NCBI RefSeq assembly: GCF_927904885.1
Contig: NZ_CAKMNW010000023.1
Coordinates: 62,001 to 126,000 of the forward strand
Direction of reading: 5' to 3'
Length of the DNA: 64,000 nucleotides
Origin: Candidatus Nitrotoga sp. M5
GTDB taxonomy: Bacteria > Pseudomonadota > Gammaproteobacteria > Burkholderiales > Gallionellaceae
The position numbers were made by a program, and so were the translations under genes. Under the pieces are notes generated by a model that ran no database searches, was not told the origin of the DNA, and saw only the letters and a list, made by a program, of their open reading frames with translations. Shown here in pieces: positions 43,843 to 52,990 of the stretch; position 1 is the stretch's first letter; each line of letters begins with the position of its first letter.

Positions 43843-44465
43843 CCGATCGGCTCCATATCCTGAAGTTTGAGCGCCTTTTTCACACCTTCGTCGGCCTCCA
43901 TAACGGCGCGGTGTTTTTTCAGCGCTGGATAATCGTCTATCGAAAGCGGTGTCTTATCCAGCCAACGCGTCAGAACATAAAGAAACGCGTCTGCAAAAGT
44001 CCGTTTGCCAAGATACCAACTGCCGCCGTTGGCTTTCAACTGGTCGTTCAGTCGCGTGTAATGGCCCTTGAGATTCTCGTATGTTTTACGCTTGATTTCG
44101 TCCTGAGCCGCGTCACTGTCGGCCAGATTGCCAGGGGCGAAATGGCCGCCATAGGCCGCGTGAACCTCGGAGCTCATGTAGGCTAACGCTTCAGCCTCTT
44201 TGCGGCCGAGTTCGGTATTGTGTGCATATTTTTCAAAGCCATGGGCCGCACCTAACCACGACAGGATTGCCGCCGCTTCCGTCAAAACATCGCCGTCGTC
44301 GAAGCGCACTGCCGGGACTTTGCCTTTAGGATTGATTTCGAGAAAGGCATCTTTCTTGTGATCGCCATAGGCTATGTTGTGAATTTCGACCGGTGCATTA
44401 AGCCAGGCAATCGCGATATTGGGCGCAAGCGAGCATGTTCCAGGCATGGTGTAAAGCGTTGGCAT
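43839..44465 (-). CDS. Glutathione S-transferase family protein
   Basis: 208 aa. N-terminal thioredoxin-fold: MPTLYTMPGTCSLAPNIAIA, NPKGKVPAVRFDDGDVLTEA (cis-Pro and glutathione-binding Ser/Glu region, TEAAAI), then an all-helical C-domain with ADAFLYVLTRWLD. This is the beta-class style (GstA of proteobacteria). ATG 44465 has a perfect AAGGAGG 8 bases upstream; a longer frame to 44606 is disregarded. Confidence 0.9.
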   Translation of the reverse strand: MPTLYTMPGTCSLAPNIAIAWLNAPVEIHNIAYGDHKKDAFLEINPKGKVPAVRFDDGDVLTEAAAILSWLGAAHGFEKYAHNTELGRKEAEALAYMSSEVHAAYGGHFAPGNLADSDAAQDEIKRKTYENLKGHYTRLNDQLKANGGSWYLGKRTFADAFLYVLTRWLDKTPLSIDDYPALKKHRAVMEADEGVKKALKLQDMEPIG

Positions 44466-45344
44466 TTTCAATCCTCCTTGGAAGTGATTACAGGGCCTTA
44501 GACTACGGAAACGGTCTTTGGTTCTTAACATATTCAATAGGATATCCGGATCGGCTCGCACATTCAACCTATAGATATTATGGCCGCCGGCCATAATACG
44601 GTTCATCGTGGCGACTTAAGTTAAGGGGGCAACTTTCACTTCATAAATTCACTTCTGGGTTAAAAAAGACCCGAAAGTGGGTCAACCTCACCCATTCCTT
44701 AATTACCAAGGTTTTCCAGCCAATTAACATCCTGCAACATTTACTTTTATGGGTACGACATGACCCACCCCTCTCTATTCTTTAAATACAATTAAATATA
44801 TTAATCAATATGCTTGGTTGTATTGCCTGCCTGCCTGGCATGATATGTGCTTACTATTGGCCGGATACGGCACAATAGTACAGTCAGTTTAAAGGTTAAC
44901 TACGACATAGCCTTTGGAGGCTCTACTAACTTCCTCACATTGTTCATTAAATTATTCTAATGGACAGTCTGGTATTAACATCTATCTTTGGCGAAGAATA
45001 TATATCGTACAAAAAATCTGTTCGAAGATGGATATTGAATGGCATAACGAAACGAGCATGACTGTGAGTAGAGTTAGCTACTGAGCTCCAATATTTCTTA
45101 CTTAGAGTTGTGGTGTTTTGACGATGGAGAATCATATGGTTGATAACGCGGTGTGGGTGGGGACATTGGTTGGTTATAGATAAGCTATTGTGATTATTGT
45201 CGTCATCGCCCGCTTGGCGTGTCTGTCAAAGTACCGGCTTCCCAGGTTGGATGCGGGTCTTGATACTTATTCCGATGGCGAACCGGGTTTACCTGTATTT
45301 CATTGAGTTTGCAGATTGGCCAGCGGACAAAACAGGAGTACGAA
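44466..45344. other. 880-bp gene-free spacer upstream of the copper ATPase
   Basis: No open frame with coding character on either strand. The sequence is AT-rich in the middle (44770-45120). I see no clear CueR-type dyad before the ATPase gene, but the region must hold its promoter and that of the divergent GST operon. Confidence 0.4.
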
Positions 45345-47693
45345 ATGAGTAACCTTCAACAAAACCAGAATAGTCATGAAAATCATGATGAGCACGCTGT
45401 AAAGGACCCAGTCTGCGGAATGATGGTCGATCCCCATACGGCAGAGTATCGCGGCCAGCACGCTGGTAAGACATGGTATTTTTGTTCCGCGAGATGCCTG
45501 ACTAAGTTTGATGAAGAACCAGAAAAATACCTCAGCAAAGAACAAAAGCTTACAGAGTCGGTCGCTCCGGGTGCCATATACACATGCCCGATGCACCCAG
45601 AAATCCGTCAGCTAGGGCCTGGTGACTGTCCGATTTGCGGCATGGGATTGGAGCCGGAGCAAGTGAGTCTCGATGATGGGCAGTCCGAAGAACTTACGGA
45701 TATGAATCGTCGATTCTGGGTTGGTCTGCTCCTCGTACTCCCGGTGTTTGTACTTGAAATGGGTAGTCACCTTACGGACCTTGGTCACATTGTATCGCCG
45801 CAAACCTCAAACTGGATTCAGTTGGTGTTGGCAACGCCTGTAGTAGTCTGGAGTGGCTGGCCATTTTTTGTTCGAGGTTGGAAATCAGTTCTTAGCGGCA
45901 ACCTGAATATGTTCACGTTGATTGCTATGGGTACTGGCGTGGCGTTTATTTATAGTCTTGTCGCAACATTAGCTCCGCAGATTTTCCCCGATGCTTTCCG
46001 CCAAGCGGATGGTGCGGTTGCCGTTTATTTCGAGGCCGCTGCCGTCATTGTGGTGCTGGTGTTGCTTGGCCAGGTATTGGAGCTTCGTGCCCGTGAAAAA
46101 ACCTCAGGTGCGATAAAAGCACTACTGGACCTGGCTCCGGCGACTGCAAGAAAACTGGACGACGAGGGGGGCGAACTGGACGTCTCTCTAGATCAGGTCA
46201 AGGTCGGAGACCGTCTGCGTGTCCGTCCGGGAGACAAAGTGCCACTGGATGGTGAGGTGCTCGAAGGCCGGTCGAATGTTGACGAGTCTATGGTGACTGG
46301 TGAGCCCTTGGCCGTGGGTAAGAATGCAGGCGACCAGGTTATTGGTGGCAGCATCAACCAGCAGGGTAGCTTTATTATGCGAGCCGACAAAGTCGGTAGC
46401 GACACAATGCTGTCGCAGATTGTGCAGATGGTAGCAAATGCGCAGCGCAGCCGTGCGCCGATTCAAGCTTTGGTAGACAAAGTGGCCGGCTGGTTCGTAC
46501 CTGCGGTCATCTTTGTCGCCGTAGTTTCTTTTGTTGTTTGGTCAGTTTACGGACCAACACCGCCGATGGCGTTTGCTCTTATCGCAGCGGTGAGCGTGTT
46601 GATTATTGCGTGCCCTTGCGCACTGGGATTGGCAACGCCGATGTCAATCATGGTTGGCGTCGGCCGAGGCGCTCAGAATGGGGTGCTGATCCGGGATGCG
46701 GAAGCTCTCGAACGCATGGAGAAAATCGATACGATAGTGGTTGATAAAACCGGCACAATGACTGAAGGCAAGCCTCAGGTGACGAAGCTGATTCCGTTAA
46801 ACGGCTTCAACGAGACAGAGCTAATGCGGTATGCCGGCGGTCTGGAAAAAGGCAGTGAGCATCCGTTGGCGCATGCCATTCTTGATAAGGCGAAAGGTAT
46901 GCAATTGGCCTTGCCTGAAGCAGAAGATTTCGACTCTCCGAATGGCAAAGGGGTTACCGGCACGATCGACGGAAAGAAAATTCTGCTTGGTAATCAATTG
47001 TTGATGAAATTAGAAAATGTAGATATATCCGCTTTTGAGGAAGAGGCTGACCAGCTTCGTACGGATGGTGCAACGGTAATATTCGCTGCGGCGGAGGGGC
47101 AGGTTTGTGGCTTGATAGCCATTGCTGATCCGATTAAAGAAACGACCAAAAGTGCGATTTCAGCGTTGCAAAAAGCAGGTATCCACGTTGTGATGCTGAC
47201 CGGTGATAACCGGACCTCTGCCGAGGCCGTTGCCCGAAAACTTCATATCGATGAAGTAGAAGCAGAAGTGTTGCCAGCGGACAAAGGTAAGTTTATCCAG
47301 CGGCTGAAAGATGAAGGGCGTGTTGTGTTAATGGCTGGAGACGGTGTGAACGATGCGCCAGCCCTAGCCACGGCTGACGTAGGTGTGGCTATGGGCACGG
47401 GAACAGATGTGGCCATTGAAAGCGCAGGTATTACCTTGCTGCGGGGTGACTTGATGGGCATCGTGGAGGCGCGTCGACTATCGATAGCAACCATGCGTAA
47501 CATTAGGCAAAATCTATTTTTTGCCTTTATCTATAACGCTGCCGGCGTACCGATTGCAGCTGGTGTGCTCTACCCATTTACCGGGGTTCTCCTATCGCCG
47601 ATTTTTGCTGCTGCGGCGATGTCACTGTCATCGGTCAGCGTCGTTATTAATGCGCTCCGTCTGAGAGTGGTTAAATTGGATAAAGATAGCTAA
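45345..47693 (+). CDS. Copper-translocating P1B-type ATPase with YHS and heavy-metal-binding N-termini
   Basis: 782 aa. Residues 20-60: YHS domain ([18 protein letters not shown]). Residues 76-105: His/Cys heavy-metal-binding domain ([21 protein letters not shown]). Then eight membrane helices, TGEPLAV actuator loop, CPC metal site in [24 protein letters not shown] phosphorylation site, SEHPLA, and [10 protein letters not shown]. Exports Cu(I) from the cytoplasm. ATG 45345 has CAGGAG 8 bases upstream. Partner periplasmic copper genes lie 3.4 kb further on. Confidence 0.93.
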   Translation: MSNLQQNQNSHENHDEHAVKDPVCGMMVDPHTAEYRGQHAGKTWYFCSARCLTKFDEEPEKYLSKEQKLTESVAPGAIYTCPMHPEIRQLGPGDCPICGMGLEPEQVSLDDGQSEELTDMNRRFWVGLLLVLPVFVLEMGSHLTDLGHIVSPQTSNWIQLVLATPVVVWSGWPFFVRGWKSVLSGNLNMFTLIAMGTGVAFIYSLVATLAPQIFPDAFRQADGAVAVYFEAAAVIVVLVLLGQVLELRAREKTSGAIKALLDLAPATARKLDDEGGELDVSLDQVKVGDRLRVRPGDKVPLDGEVLEGRSNVDESMVTGEPLAVGKNAGDQVIGGSINQQGSFIMRADKVGSDTMLSQIVQMVANAQRSRAPIQALVDKVAGWFVPAVIFVAVVSFVVWSVYGPTPPMAFALIAAVSVLIIACPCALGLATPMSIMVGVGRGAQNGVLIRDAEALERMEKIDTIVVDKTGTMTEGKPQVTKLIPLNGFNETELMRYAGGLEKGSEHPLAHAILDKAKGMQLALPEAEDFDSPNGKGVTGTIDGKKILLGNQLLMKLENVDISAFEEEADQLRTDGATVIFAAAEGQVCGLIAIADPIKETTKSAISALQKAGIHVVMLTGDNRTSAEAVARKLHIDEVEAEVLPADKGKFIQRLKDEGRVVLMAGDGVNDAPALATADVGVAMGTGTDVAIESAGITLLRGDLMGIVEARRLSIATMRNIRQNLFFAFIYNAAGVPIAAGVLYPFTGVLLSPIFAAAAMSLSSVSVVINALRLRVVKLDKDS

Positions 47694-47694
47694 A

Positions 47695-47764
47695 GGGCGC
47701 GTCTCAAAAGCCAATTTTGTGAACAACGGTGTATTGTGACGAAGATTGGTTTTTTAGAGCTGCC
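47695..47764. mobile_element. Short MITE, family b, copy 4
   Basis: Starts two bases after the ATPase stop: GGGCGCGTCTCAAAAGCC. Internal GTATTGTGACGAAGATTGG, ends TTTTTTAGAGCTGCC. Same layout and length as the copy at 39905. Confidence 0.6.
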
Positions 47765-47782
47765 ATCGAGAAGTTAAAGACA

Positions 47783-47864
47783 CTGGTTTGAACTGATGCC
47801 GCCAATACTGGATGCGAGTTAAACAAGTTTCGGCGGGACGGCAGATAAATTCTATTTGTTGTGT
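47783..47864 (+). other. attC-like site F
   Basis: Centre GGATGCGAGTTAAACAAG and GACGGCAGATAAATTC match sites A and D; right core is degenerate (GTTGTGT, 47858-47864). Marks the resumption of the cassette array after the ATPase insertion. Confidence 0.5.
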
Positions 47865-47905
47865 GATACTTAATCTAAATCGACCTAAATAAAAGGGAAC
47901 TTTAA

Positions 47906-48259
47906 ATGTCTTATATTGATGGGTTTGTAGCGGCTGTTCCGACAGCAAATAAAGAAAAATATATTGAACATGCGAGGCTGTCTGCAGTCGTATTTAAAGA
48001 CCATGGCGCGCTTAAGATTACTGAAGCGTGGGGAGACGATGTCCCAGACGGAAAAGTAACATCATTTCCAATGGCGGTGAATTGTAGCAAAGAAGAAACA
48101 GTGGTGTTTTCATGCGTTGTATGGCCATCTAAAGAAGTTCGCGATGCTGGGTGGCAAGCGATTATGGAAGATCCGAGAATGCAACCCGACCAAAACCCAA
48201 TGCCTTTTGATGGTAAACGTTTAATATATGGTGGCTTCGACACAATTCTTGAAGCATAG
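47906..48259 (+). CDS. DUF1428 family protein
   Basis: 117 aa ferredoxin-like alpha/beta barrel (ABM-type). Family segments: YIDGFVAAVPTANKEKYIEH, GALKITEAWGDDVPDGKVTS, and MQPDQNPMPFDGKRLIYGGF at the end. Function unknown; a frequent integron cassette cargo. GGGAA ribosome site precedes the ATG. Lies between attC-like F and a lipoprotein gene. Confidence 0.88.
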   Translation: MSYIDGFVAAVPTANKEKYIEHARLSAVVFKDHGALKITEAWGDDVPDGKVTSFPMAVNCSKEETVVFSCVVWPSKEVRDAGWQAIMEDPRMQPDQNPMPFDGKRLIYGGFDTILEA

Positions 48260-48314
48260 ATTTTGGTAGTTTCTTTAGGCGTAAGATCGTTCAGCTTTTT
48301 AAAAGGAGAAAAAA

Positions 48315-48710
48315 ATGAAATATACAGCTTTTCTTGCCGCAGCTATCTTCGCGCTTCTTTCTATCTCGGGGTGCGCTACAACTGACGCACTGCAACCAGG
48401 TACAGGTGGCTCCACGTTTGAGGTTCGCGGCAAAACTTATGACGAAGTATGGCAGGCTGTATTAAGATCAGCAGGCCGCAGCTTTACTATCGTTGAAAAC
48501 AATAAAGAGAGCGGCACCTTAAAAGCTGAAAGAGGTGTCGGATTAACTACAATGGGTGAGGTTGTTGGTGTTTTTGTTAGTCCAGCGAGTAACGGTGCTC
48601 CAGTGTATGCAATTGAAGTGCAAAGTTTGAAACGTTCGAAGCTTGAACTCACAGGGCAAGATTGGACATCAACAATCATTACGGGAATCAAAGCTGAACT
48701 CGACCAATGA
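48315..48710 (+). CDS. Small lipoprotein
   Basis: 131 aa. Signal peptide and lipobox ISGC at residues 18-21 (ALLSISGCATTDALQ). The mature part (TYDEVWQAVLRSAGRSFTIV, ENNKESGTLKAERGVG) is of the small outer-membrane-lipoprotein type with a two-layer alpha/beta fold (similar to YbbP/DUF4136-like in look). AAAAGGAG precedes the ATG by 8 bases. Shares the cassette zone. Confidence 0.8.
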   Translation: MKYTAFLAAAIFALLSISGCATTDALQPGTGGSTFEVRGKTYDEVWQAVLRSAGRSFTIVENNKESGTLKAERGVGLTTMGEVVGVFVSPASNGAPVYAIEVQSLKRSKLELTGQDWTSTIITGIKAELDQ

Positions 48711-48747
48711 CATCTATATCACGTAAATGACCCAAGCAAAAATGCCA

Positions 48748-48856
48748 TTCTAACTTGTCACAAAGCGCAGACGGTTTGCACGAGTGAAGGGACGGCTACA
48801 TTGTGCGATGTAGCCAACCGCCCTGTACATCATCTTCTGCCGCAGAAGGGTTAGTT
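48748..48856 (+). other. attC-like site H
   Basis: Left core TTCTAAC (48748-48754), right core GTTAGTT (48850-48856) abutting the ATG. Central hairpin GGCTACAT/ATGTAGCC; 109 bp. Confidence 0.6.
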
Positions 48857-49804
48857 ATGAATTTATCTACAGCTGCTTATATTGTTGTTGCGCTGATATC
48901 ATTGTCAGCGCTCGCTGGAGAACCTGGCTTCACAAAAGGTGCGGCTGAAGTTATTGACCCAGGTCTTTTCGACTGTGGTTCGAAAGGTCGTGTCAGCGCG
49001 GTTGGTGACATTCAGTCTGAAGACGGAGTCAACTGGATTGTGCCCGCCGAGACTCAGTTTAAGACAGCCCCCAAAGCGGCTGACCTCTATAATGAATGTG
49101 CAGGCGTCACGCCGAAAAACCTGTCTGCAGTGGATATTTCGAAAGTGCCTGTGCTTGATGCTGGTGGGAGTGAGGAGTTTGTTGCGTATATTTTTGGCGA
49201 CAACTACTTTGAGTTTCATGTGAACGGAAAATTGTTGGCAGTAGATGCTGTCCCGTTTACGCCCTTTAACGCTAGCATCGTTCGATTTAAGGCGAATCGA
49301 CCCGTAACAATCGCCATGAAGCTGGTCGACTGGGAAGAAAACCTGGGGCTCGGCTCGGAAAATGGTCGAGGTTATACTTTTCAACCCGGTGACGGTGGAC
49401 TGGTGATGCATATCCAGGATGCTGCCGGTAAGACGGTTGCGCTGACAGATCAAAGTTGGCGTGCGCAGACCTTTTATATCGGCCCTGTCAAAGACCGTTC
49501 TTGTCTCAAGTTGAACGGAAATGTACGTGATAGTATTGAATGCGATGTTTCTGGATCAAACGACGGGATGTCTTATTCTGGTGCGCATTGGCAAATGCCT
49601 GGTGATTGGACCGCATCAGATTTCGATGACACTAACTGGCCTTTTGCCTCAACCTACAGCAATGAAACCGTGGGCGTTGACAATAAACCTGCTTACACAA
49701 ACTTCACTGAAGTTTTCGATACTTCGGGTGCTGATGCTCAGTTTATCTGGTCATCAAACTTGATTCTAGATAATCTCGTTCTTGTTCGAAAAACCATCAA
49801 GTAA
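48857..49804 (+). CDS. Secreted protein with galactose-binding-like beta domain
   Basis: 315 aa. Signal peptide to ALAG (residue 19). The rest is beta-rich with Trp/Asp/Asn loops (GAHWQMPGDWTASDFDDTNW, PFASTYSNETVG), as seen in jelly-roll carbohydrate-binding modules. Cysteines (DCGSKG, NECAGV, SCLKLNG, ECDVSG) may form disulfides. ATG 48857 abuts the recombination core GTTAGTT; the longer frame is rejected for that reason. Its end box is AAGTAAC (49799-49805), which pairs with GTTAGTT apart from one base. Confidence 0.7.
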   Translation: MNLSTAAYIVVALISLSALAGEPGFTKGAAEVIDPGLFDCGSKGRVSAVGDIQSEDGVNWIVPAETQFKTAPKAADLYNECAGVTPKNLSAVDISKVPVLDAGGSEEFVAYIFGDNYFEFHVNGKLLAVDAVPFTPFNASIVRFKANRPVTIAMKLVDWEENLGLGSENGRGYTFQPGDGGLVMHIQDAAGKTVALTDQSWRAQTFYIGPVKDRSCLKLNGNVRDSIECDVSGSNDGMSYSGAHWQMPGDWTASDFDDTNWPFASTYSNETVGVDNKPAYTNFTEVFDTSGADAQFIWSSNLILDNLVLVRKTIK

Positions 49805-49845
49805 CTGGTTTTTTTGTCATTTGCAGCTGATGCAAGGCGTTAGGG
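49799..49845 (+). other. Short attC-like site I
   Basis: AAGTAAC (49799-49805) overlaps the previous stop; GTTAGGG (49839-49845) precedes ynfA. At 47 bp it has lost some interior sequence. Confidence 0.5.
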
Positions 49846-49867
49846 ACCCAAGAAAAGAATAAAAAAT

Positions 49868-50200
49868 ATGGACCTAATAAAAACCCTGGGCCTTTTCGTT
49901 ATAACAGCGCTAGCTGAAATTATCGGCTGCTACCTACCTTATCTCTGGCTCAAGCAGGATCGATCAGTATGGTTATTGATTCCTGCTGCAATCAGTTTGG
50001 CTGCTTTTGTTTGGTTGCTTACGCTGCATCCCCAAGCTGCTGGTCGTGTATATGCGGCTTATGGTGGAGTATATGTGAGTGTGGCACTGCTTTGGTTGTG
50101 GGCAGTTGATTCAATTCGGCCCACGGTAACTGATTGGGTTGGTGTAGGAGTCGTCTTGATTGGCTTGGTCATTATCATGTTTGGGCACCGCCATGCCTAA
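49868..50200 (+). CDS. ynfA: YnfA family (UPF0060) membrane protein
   Basis: 110 aa, four membrane helices. UPF0060 signature: [35 protein letters not shown] and [19 protein letters not shown]. Related to the small-multidrug-resistance fold. The stop lies in GCCTAAC (50195-50201), a standard cassette end. A partial copy of its 3' end is at 50803-50888. Confidence 0.93.
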   Translation: MDLIKTLGLFVITALAEIIGCYLPYLWLKQDRSVWLLIPAAISLAAFVWLLTLHPQAAGRVYAAYGGVYVSVALLWLWAVDSIRPTVTDWVGVGVVLIGLVIIMFGHRHA

Positions 50201-50393
50201 CCAGACGTTCGTTCGCAGAAAATGGGGCTCCATCACGCACTAACAAAGTACTGGGGTTCAGCTTACCGAAAAAAGTATTACTCGCGGTTGAGATGCGCCA
50301 CACCCAGCCAGCATTAGCTGTTGCACTTTGCGATTTGAAGCTGCCAGAATATAAACTACGATAGACTAAAACCAGGTGCCAAGAAATTTAACT

Positions 50394-50723
50394 ATGCCAA
50401 TAGCTAATTGCCTAATCACACAAGAATGTTCACAGGGTTCAGGAAACCTCATTGAGCTCTGGGCTAATGAATCAGGCATATCATCTAAGCACATGACTAT
50501 CAATATAGTTAGTAGTAGCGAGCAGCTAGGAAACAAATATAAAATAATGGCTAATTTGTCGCTTCCATCAATGTGGTCAACTTCTGATATCTCATCACTT
50601 CAGATTGGTTTAGCCAAAGCGCTATCGCAGTATTTTGCGTTTGCCATTAACGAAGTTCACGTTATTACAAACATTGTAACGTCAGGTATGGTTGTAGAGT
50701 CAGGGCAAGAAATAAAATGGTAG
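50394..50723 (+). CDS. Tautomerase-like small protein
   Basis: 109 aa from ATG 50394, giving MPIANCLITQECSQGSG; Pro after Met is the catalytic residue of the 4-oxalocrotonate tautomerase/MIF superfamily. The pattern SLQIGLAKALSQYFAFAINE and HVITNIVTSG fits the second half of a double beta-alpha-beta tautomerase fold. An ATG six codons upstream would mask Pro and is less likely. Identification is tentative. Confidence 0.5.
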   Translation: MPIANCLITQECSQGSGNLIELWANESGISSKHMTINIVSSSEQLGNKYKIMANLSLPSMWSTSDISSLQIGLAKALSQYFAFAINEVHVITNIVTSGMVVESGQEIKW

Positions 50724-50772
50724 CCAAAAATCGCATAATAAGGTGTTCGATTGAGATTTTGGCAAGCTGCCC

Positions 50773-50800
50773 GCGTGGGCACAACCTGCCCACCCTACTA
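50773..50800. repeat. REP-type hairpin
   Basis: GCGTGGGCACAACCTGCCCACCCTAC matches the REP units near the RAYT remnants. Confidence 0.55.
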
Positions 50801-50802
50801 GA

Positions 50803-50888
50803 CTGACTGGATTGGTCTAGGAGTCGTTTTGATCGGCATGGTTATTATCATGTTTGGGCACCGACATGCCAAATCAGATGTTCGATTG
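50803..50888 (+). pseudogene. Partial duplicate of the ynfA 3' end
   Basis: ACTGGATTGGTCTAGGAGTC and GTTATTATCATGTTTGGGCA then CCGACATGCC match 50126-50213 at about 85%. The stop and attC start of ynfA are included in mutated form. No 5' part. Confidence 0.7.
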
Positions 50889-50954
50889 GGTGCGAAAAAC
50901 TGGAGTCAAATTCAAGTAATTTCTAAAATTAAATCGCGGCAGGTACCGTCTTTA

Positions 50955-51125
50955 AAGTCAAGCATGAGCTGTAAGAGCAGCTGTTGGGACAATGCAAAGG
51001 CAGAGCGTTTCTTCCTGAAACTCAAAATTGATCGCATTTGGCAGCGCCAATGAGCCAACCAATTGGAGGCTAGATCAGATATGACCGCATACATTTTTTT
51101 CTGCAAGACTGAGAATGCTTTACGA
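50955..51125 (+). pseudogene. IS3-type transposase fragment, copy 1
   Basis: SMSCKSSCWDNAKAERFFLK then LKIDRIWQRQ, stop, ANQLEARSDMTAYIFF: the conserved KGNCWDNA.AE.FF.LK segment of IS3/IS2-type OrfB. Ends before the copper genes. The same part recurs at 53985-54170. Confidence 0.75.
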
Positions 51126-51153
51126 TTAAATATCAAATAATCTAGGAGCCTTT

Positions 51154-52980
51154 ATGAAAATCAAACCGGCAGCCATGCATTCAAATCTTACGCCGTCAGA
51201 TACTAATCGCCGCAGGTTTATGCAGATGGCCGGAGCAGGATTATTTGTCACAGGATTTGGCACCATGCTACCGCTTCCAGCGTGGGCGAAAACCGCTGCG
51301 CTCGGGCTGCGTGAGACAGAAATCAAAACTCGTTATGATCTGAATATTGGCTATTCACCCATCGTTATTGATGGGCGTAAAACCACTGCCACAGGTATTA
51401 ACGGCACAATGCCGGGGCCATTGATTCGGTTGCGCGAGGGTGACATGGTCAATCTGAATGTCACGAATGGGTTGGATACTGATAGCTCGATTCATTGGCA
51501 TGGAATTATTTTACCGCCCAATATGGACGGCGTGCCGGGGCTTAGCTTCAGAGGCATCGCACCCGGTGACACTTACCATTATAAATATCGCTTAGAGCAA
51601 GCCGGAACTTACTGGTATCACAGCCATTCAGGGTTCCAGGAACAAACGGGCACTTATGGCCCACTGATTATTGATCCTAAAACGCCGGAACCATTTGCTT
51701 ATGATCGTGAGCATGTGGTGGTGCTGTCGGACTGGTCGTTTACGAGTCCGGAAACCATTTTCCGCAATATTAATCTCGCGGGTGGTTATTATAATTATCA
51801 GAAACGAACCGTGTTTGATTATGCGGATGACATTGCTGATAAAGGCTTTGATGAAGCGACTAAGAACTGGATGGCATGGGGCAGAATGCGAATGTCACCA
51901 GTAGATTTACTGGATGTTACCGGTTCCACTTACACGTATCTGGTGAACGGGAATTCGCCGGACATGAACTGGACGGGGCTTTTTAAGCCCGGTGAGACCG
52001 TACGCTTGCGTTTTATCAACAGTGCCGCGATGACTAATTTTGATGTGCGGATTCCAGGCCTGGATATGACCGTGGTAATGGTCGATGGCAAAAGAGTAAA
52101 GCCGGTGTCATTCCATGAATTCCGCATCGGTGTCGCGGAAACTTACGATGTGCTGGTGACTCCTCGCGCTGATAAAGCCTTTACCATCTTTGCCGAATCC
52201 TTGAATCGTGGTGGCCATGCACGCGGTACGCTTGCGCCAGAAGCTGGCATGAGTGCCGAGATACCGATACGGCGGAAACGTCCGGTCAGGACACTCGAAG
52301 CAATTGGTATGGGCGGTATGGATGCGACTTTCTTGGGGGGCGGCATGGATCACGCCAAAATGGGCGGCATGTCAGGAATGAAAGAGCACGATAAAAAAAT
52401 GCAGGATCATAGCCAAATGAAAATGGGTGATCCACAAGTACCGGGTCCAAAAGGCCCCACTCCCTTTAAGCCAGACAAAAACAACACCAACGTAGCGATG
52501 GTTATTATGAGCCCACGAGATCGGTTGGCCGAGCCGGGTATTGGACTCGGTGATGATGGCTGGAAAGTACTCACCTATAAAGATCTCAAATCAAACGAGC
52601 CACAACCATACAAAGATGCCGTCGATCGCGAGATGACCATCAATATCACCGCCAATATGGAACGTTATATGTTCTCATTCGATGGTAAAAAATTTACCGA
52701 GCATGATGGACCATATATGTTTAAGCATAATGAGCGTTTACGTCTGTGGCTGGTTAATCACACCATGATGGAACACCCAATTCACTTGCATGGTATGTGG
52801 ATGCAACTGGAAAATGGCGGAAACAATGATGAAATCCCATATAAGCACACCATTTTAGTGAAACCGGGAGAAAAGTTATCGCTGAAAATCACTCCTATAG
52901 AAAAAGGCGATTGGGCGTTTCATTGCCACCTTATATATCACATGGAAGGCGGTATGTTTCAGGTCGTGCGGGTCGCTTAG
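51154..52980 (+). CDS. copA: CopA-type multicopper oxidase
   Basis: 608 aa periplasmic multicopper oxidase that oxidises Cu(I). Tat signal RRRFMQMAGAGLF near residue 20. Copper ligands: SIHWHGI, YHSHSGFQEQ, HPIHLHGMWMQ, and HCHLIYHMEGGM (type 1 Cys-His-Met set). A Met/His-rich loop (GGGMDHAKMGGMSGMKEHD) in the C-terminal third matches CopA of the plasmid/chromosomal cop systems. ATG 51154, with TAGGAG 6 bases upstream. First gene of a copA-copB operon. Confidence 0.94.
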   Translation: MKIKPAAMHSNLTPSDTNRRRFMQMAGAGLFVTGFGTMLPLPAWAKTAALGLRETEIKTRYDLNIGYSPIVIDGRKTTATGINGTMPGPLIRLREGDMVNLNVTNGLDTDSSIHWHGIILPPNMDGVPGLSFRGIAPGDTYHYKYRLEQAGTYWYHSHSGFQEQTGTYGPLIIDPKTPEPFAYDREHVVVLSDWSFTSPETIFRNINLAGGYYNYQKRTVFDYADDIADKGFDEATKNWMAWGRMRMSPVDLLDVTGSTYTYLVNGNSPDMNWTGLFKPGETVRLRFINSAAMTNFDVRIPGLDMTVVMVDGKRVKPVSFHEFRIGVAETYDVLVTPRADKAFTIFAESLNRGGHARGTLAPEAGMSAEIPIRRKRPVRTLEAIGMGGMDATFLGGGMDHAKMGGMSGMKEHDKKMQDHSQMKMGDPQVPGPKGPTPFKPDKNNTNVAMVIMSPRDRLAEPGIGLGDDGWKVLTYKDLKSNEPQPYKDAVDREMTINITANMERYMFSFDGKKFTEHDGPYMFKHNERLRLWLVNHTMMEHPIHLHGMWMQLENGGNNDEIPYKHTILVKPGEKLSLKITPIEKGDWAFHCHLIYHMEGGMFQVVRVA

Positions 52981-52990
52981 GGAAAATATT

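Noticed and set aside
45200..45344. CueR-type operator before the copper ATPase
   Set aside because: GGCTTCCCAGGTTGG looked suggestive but no matching dyad half is present.
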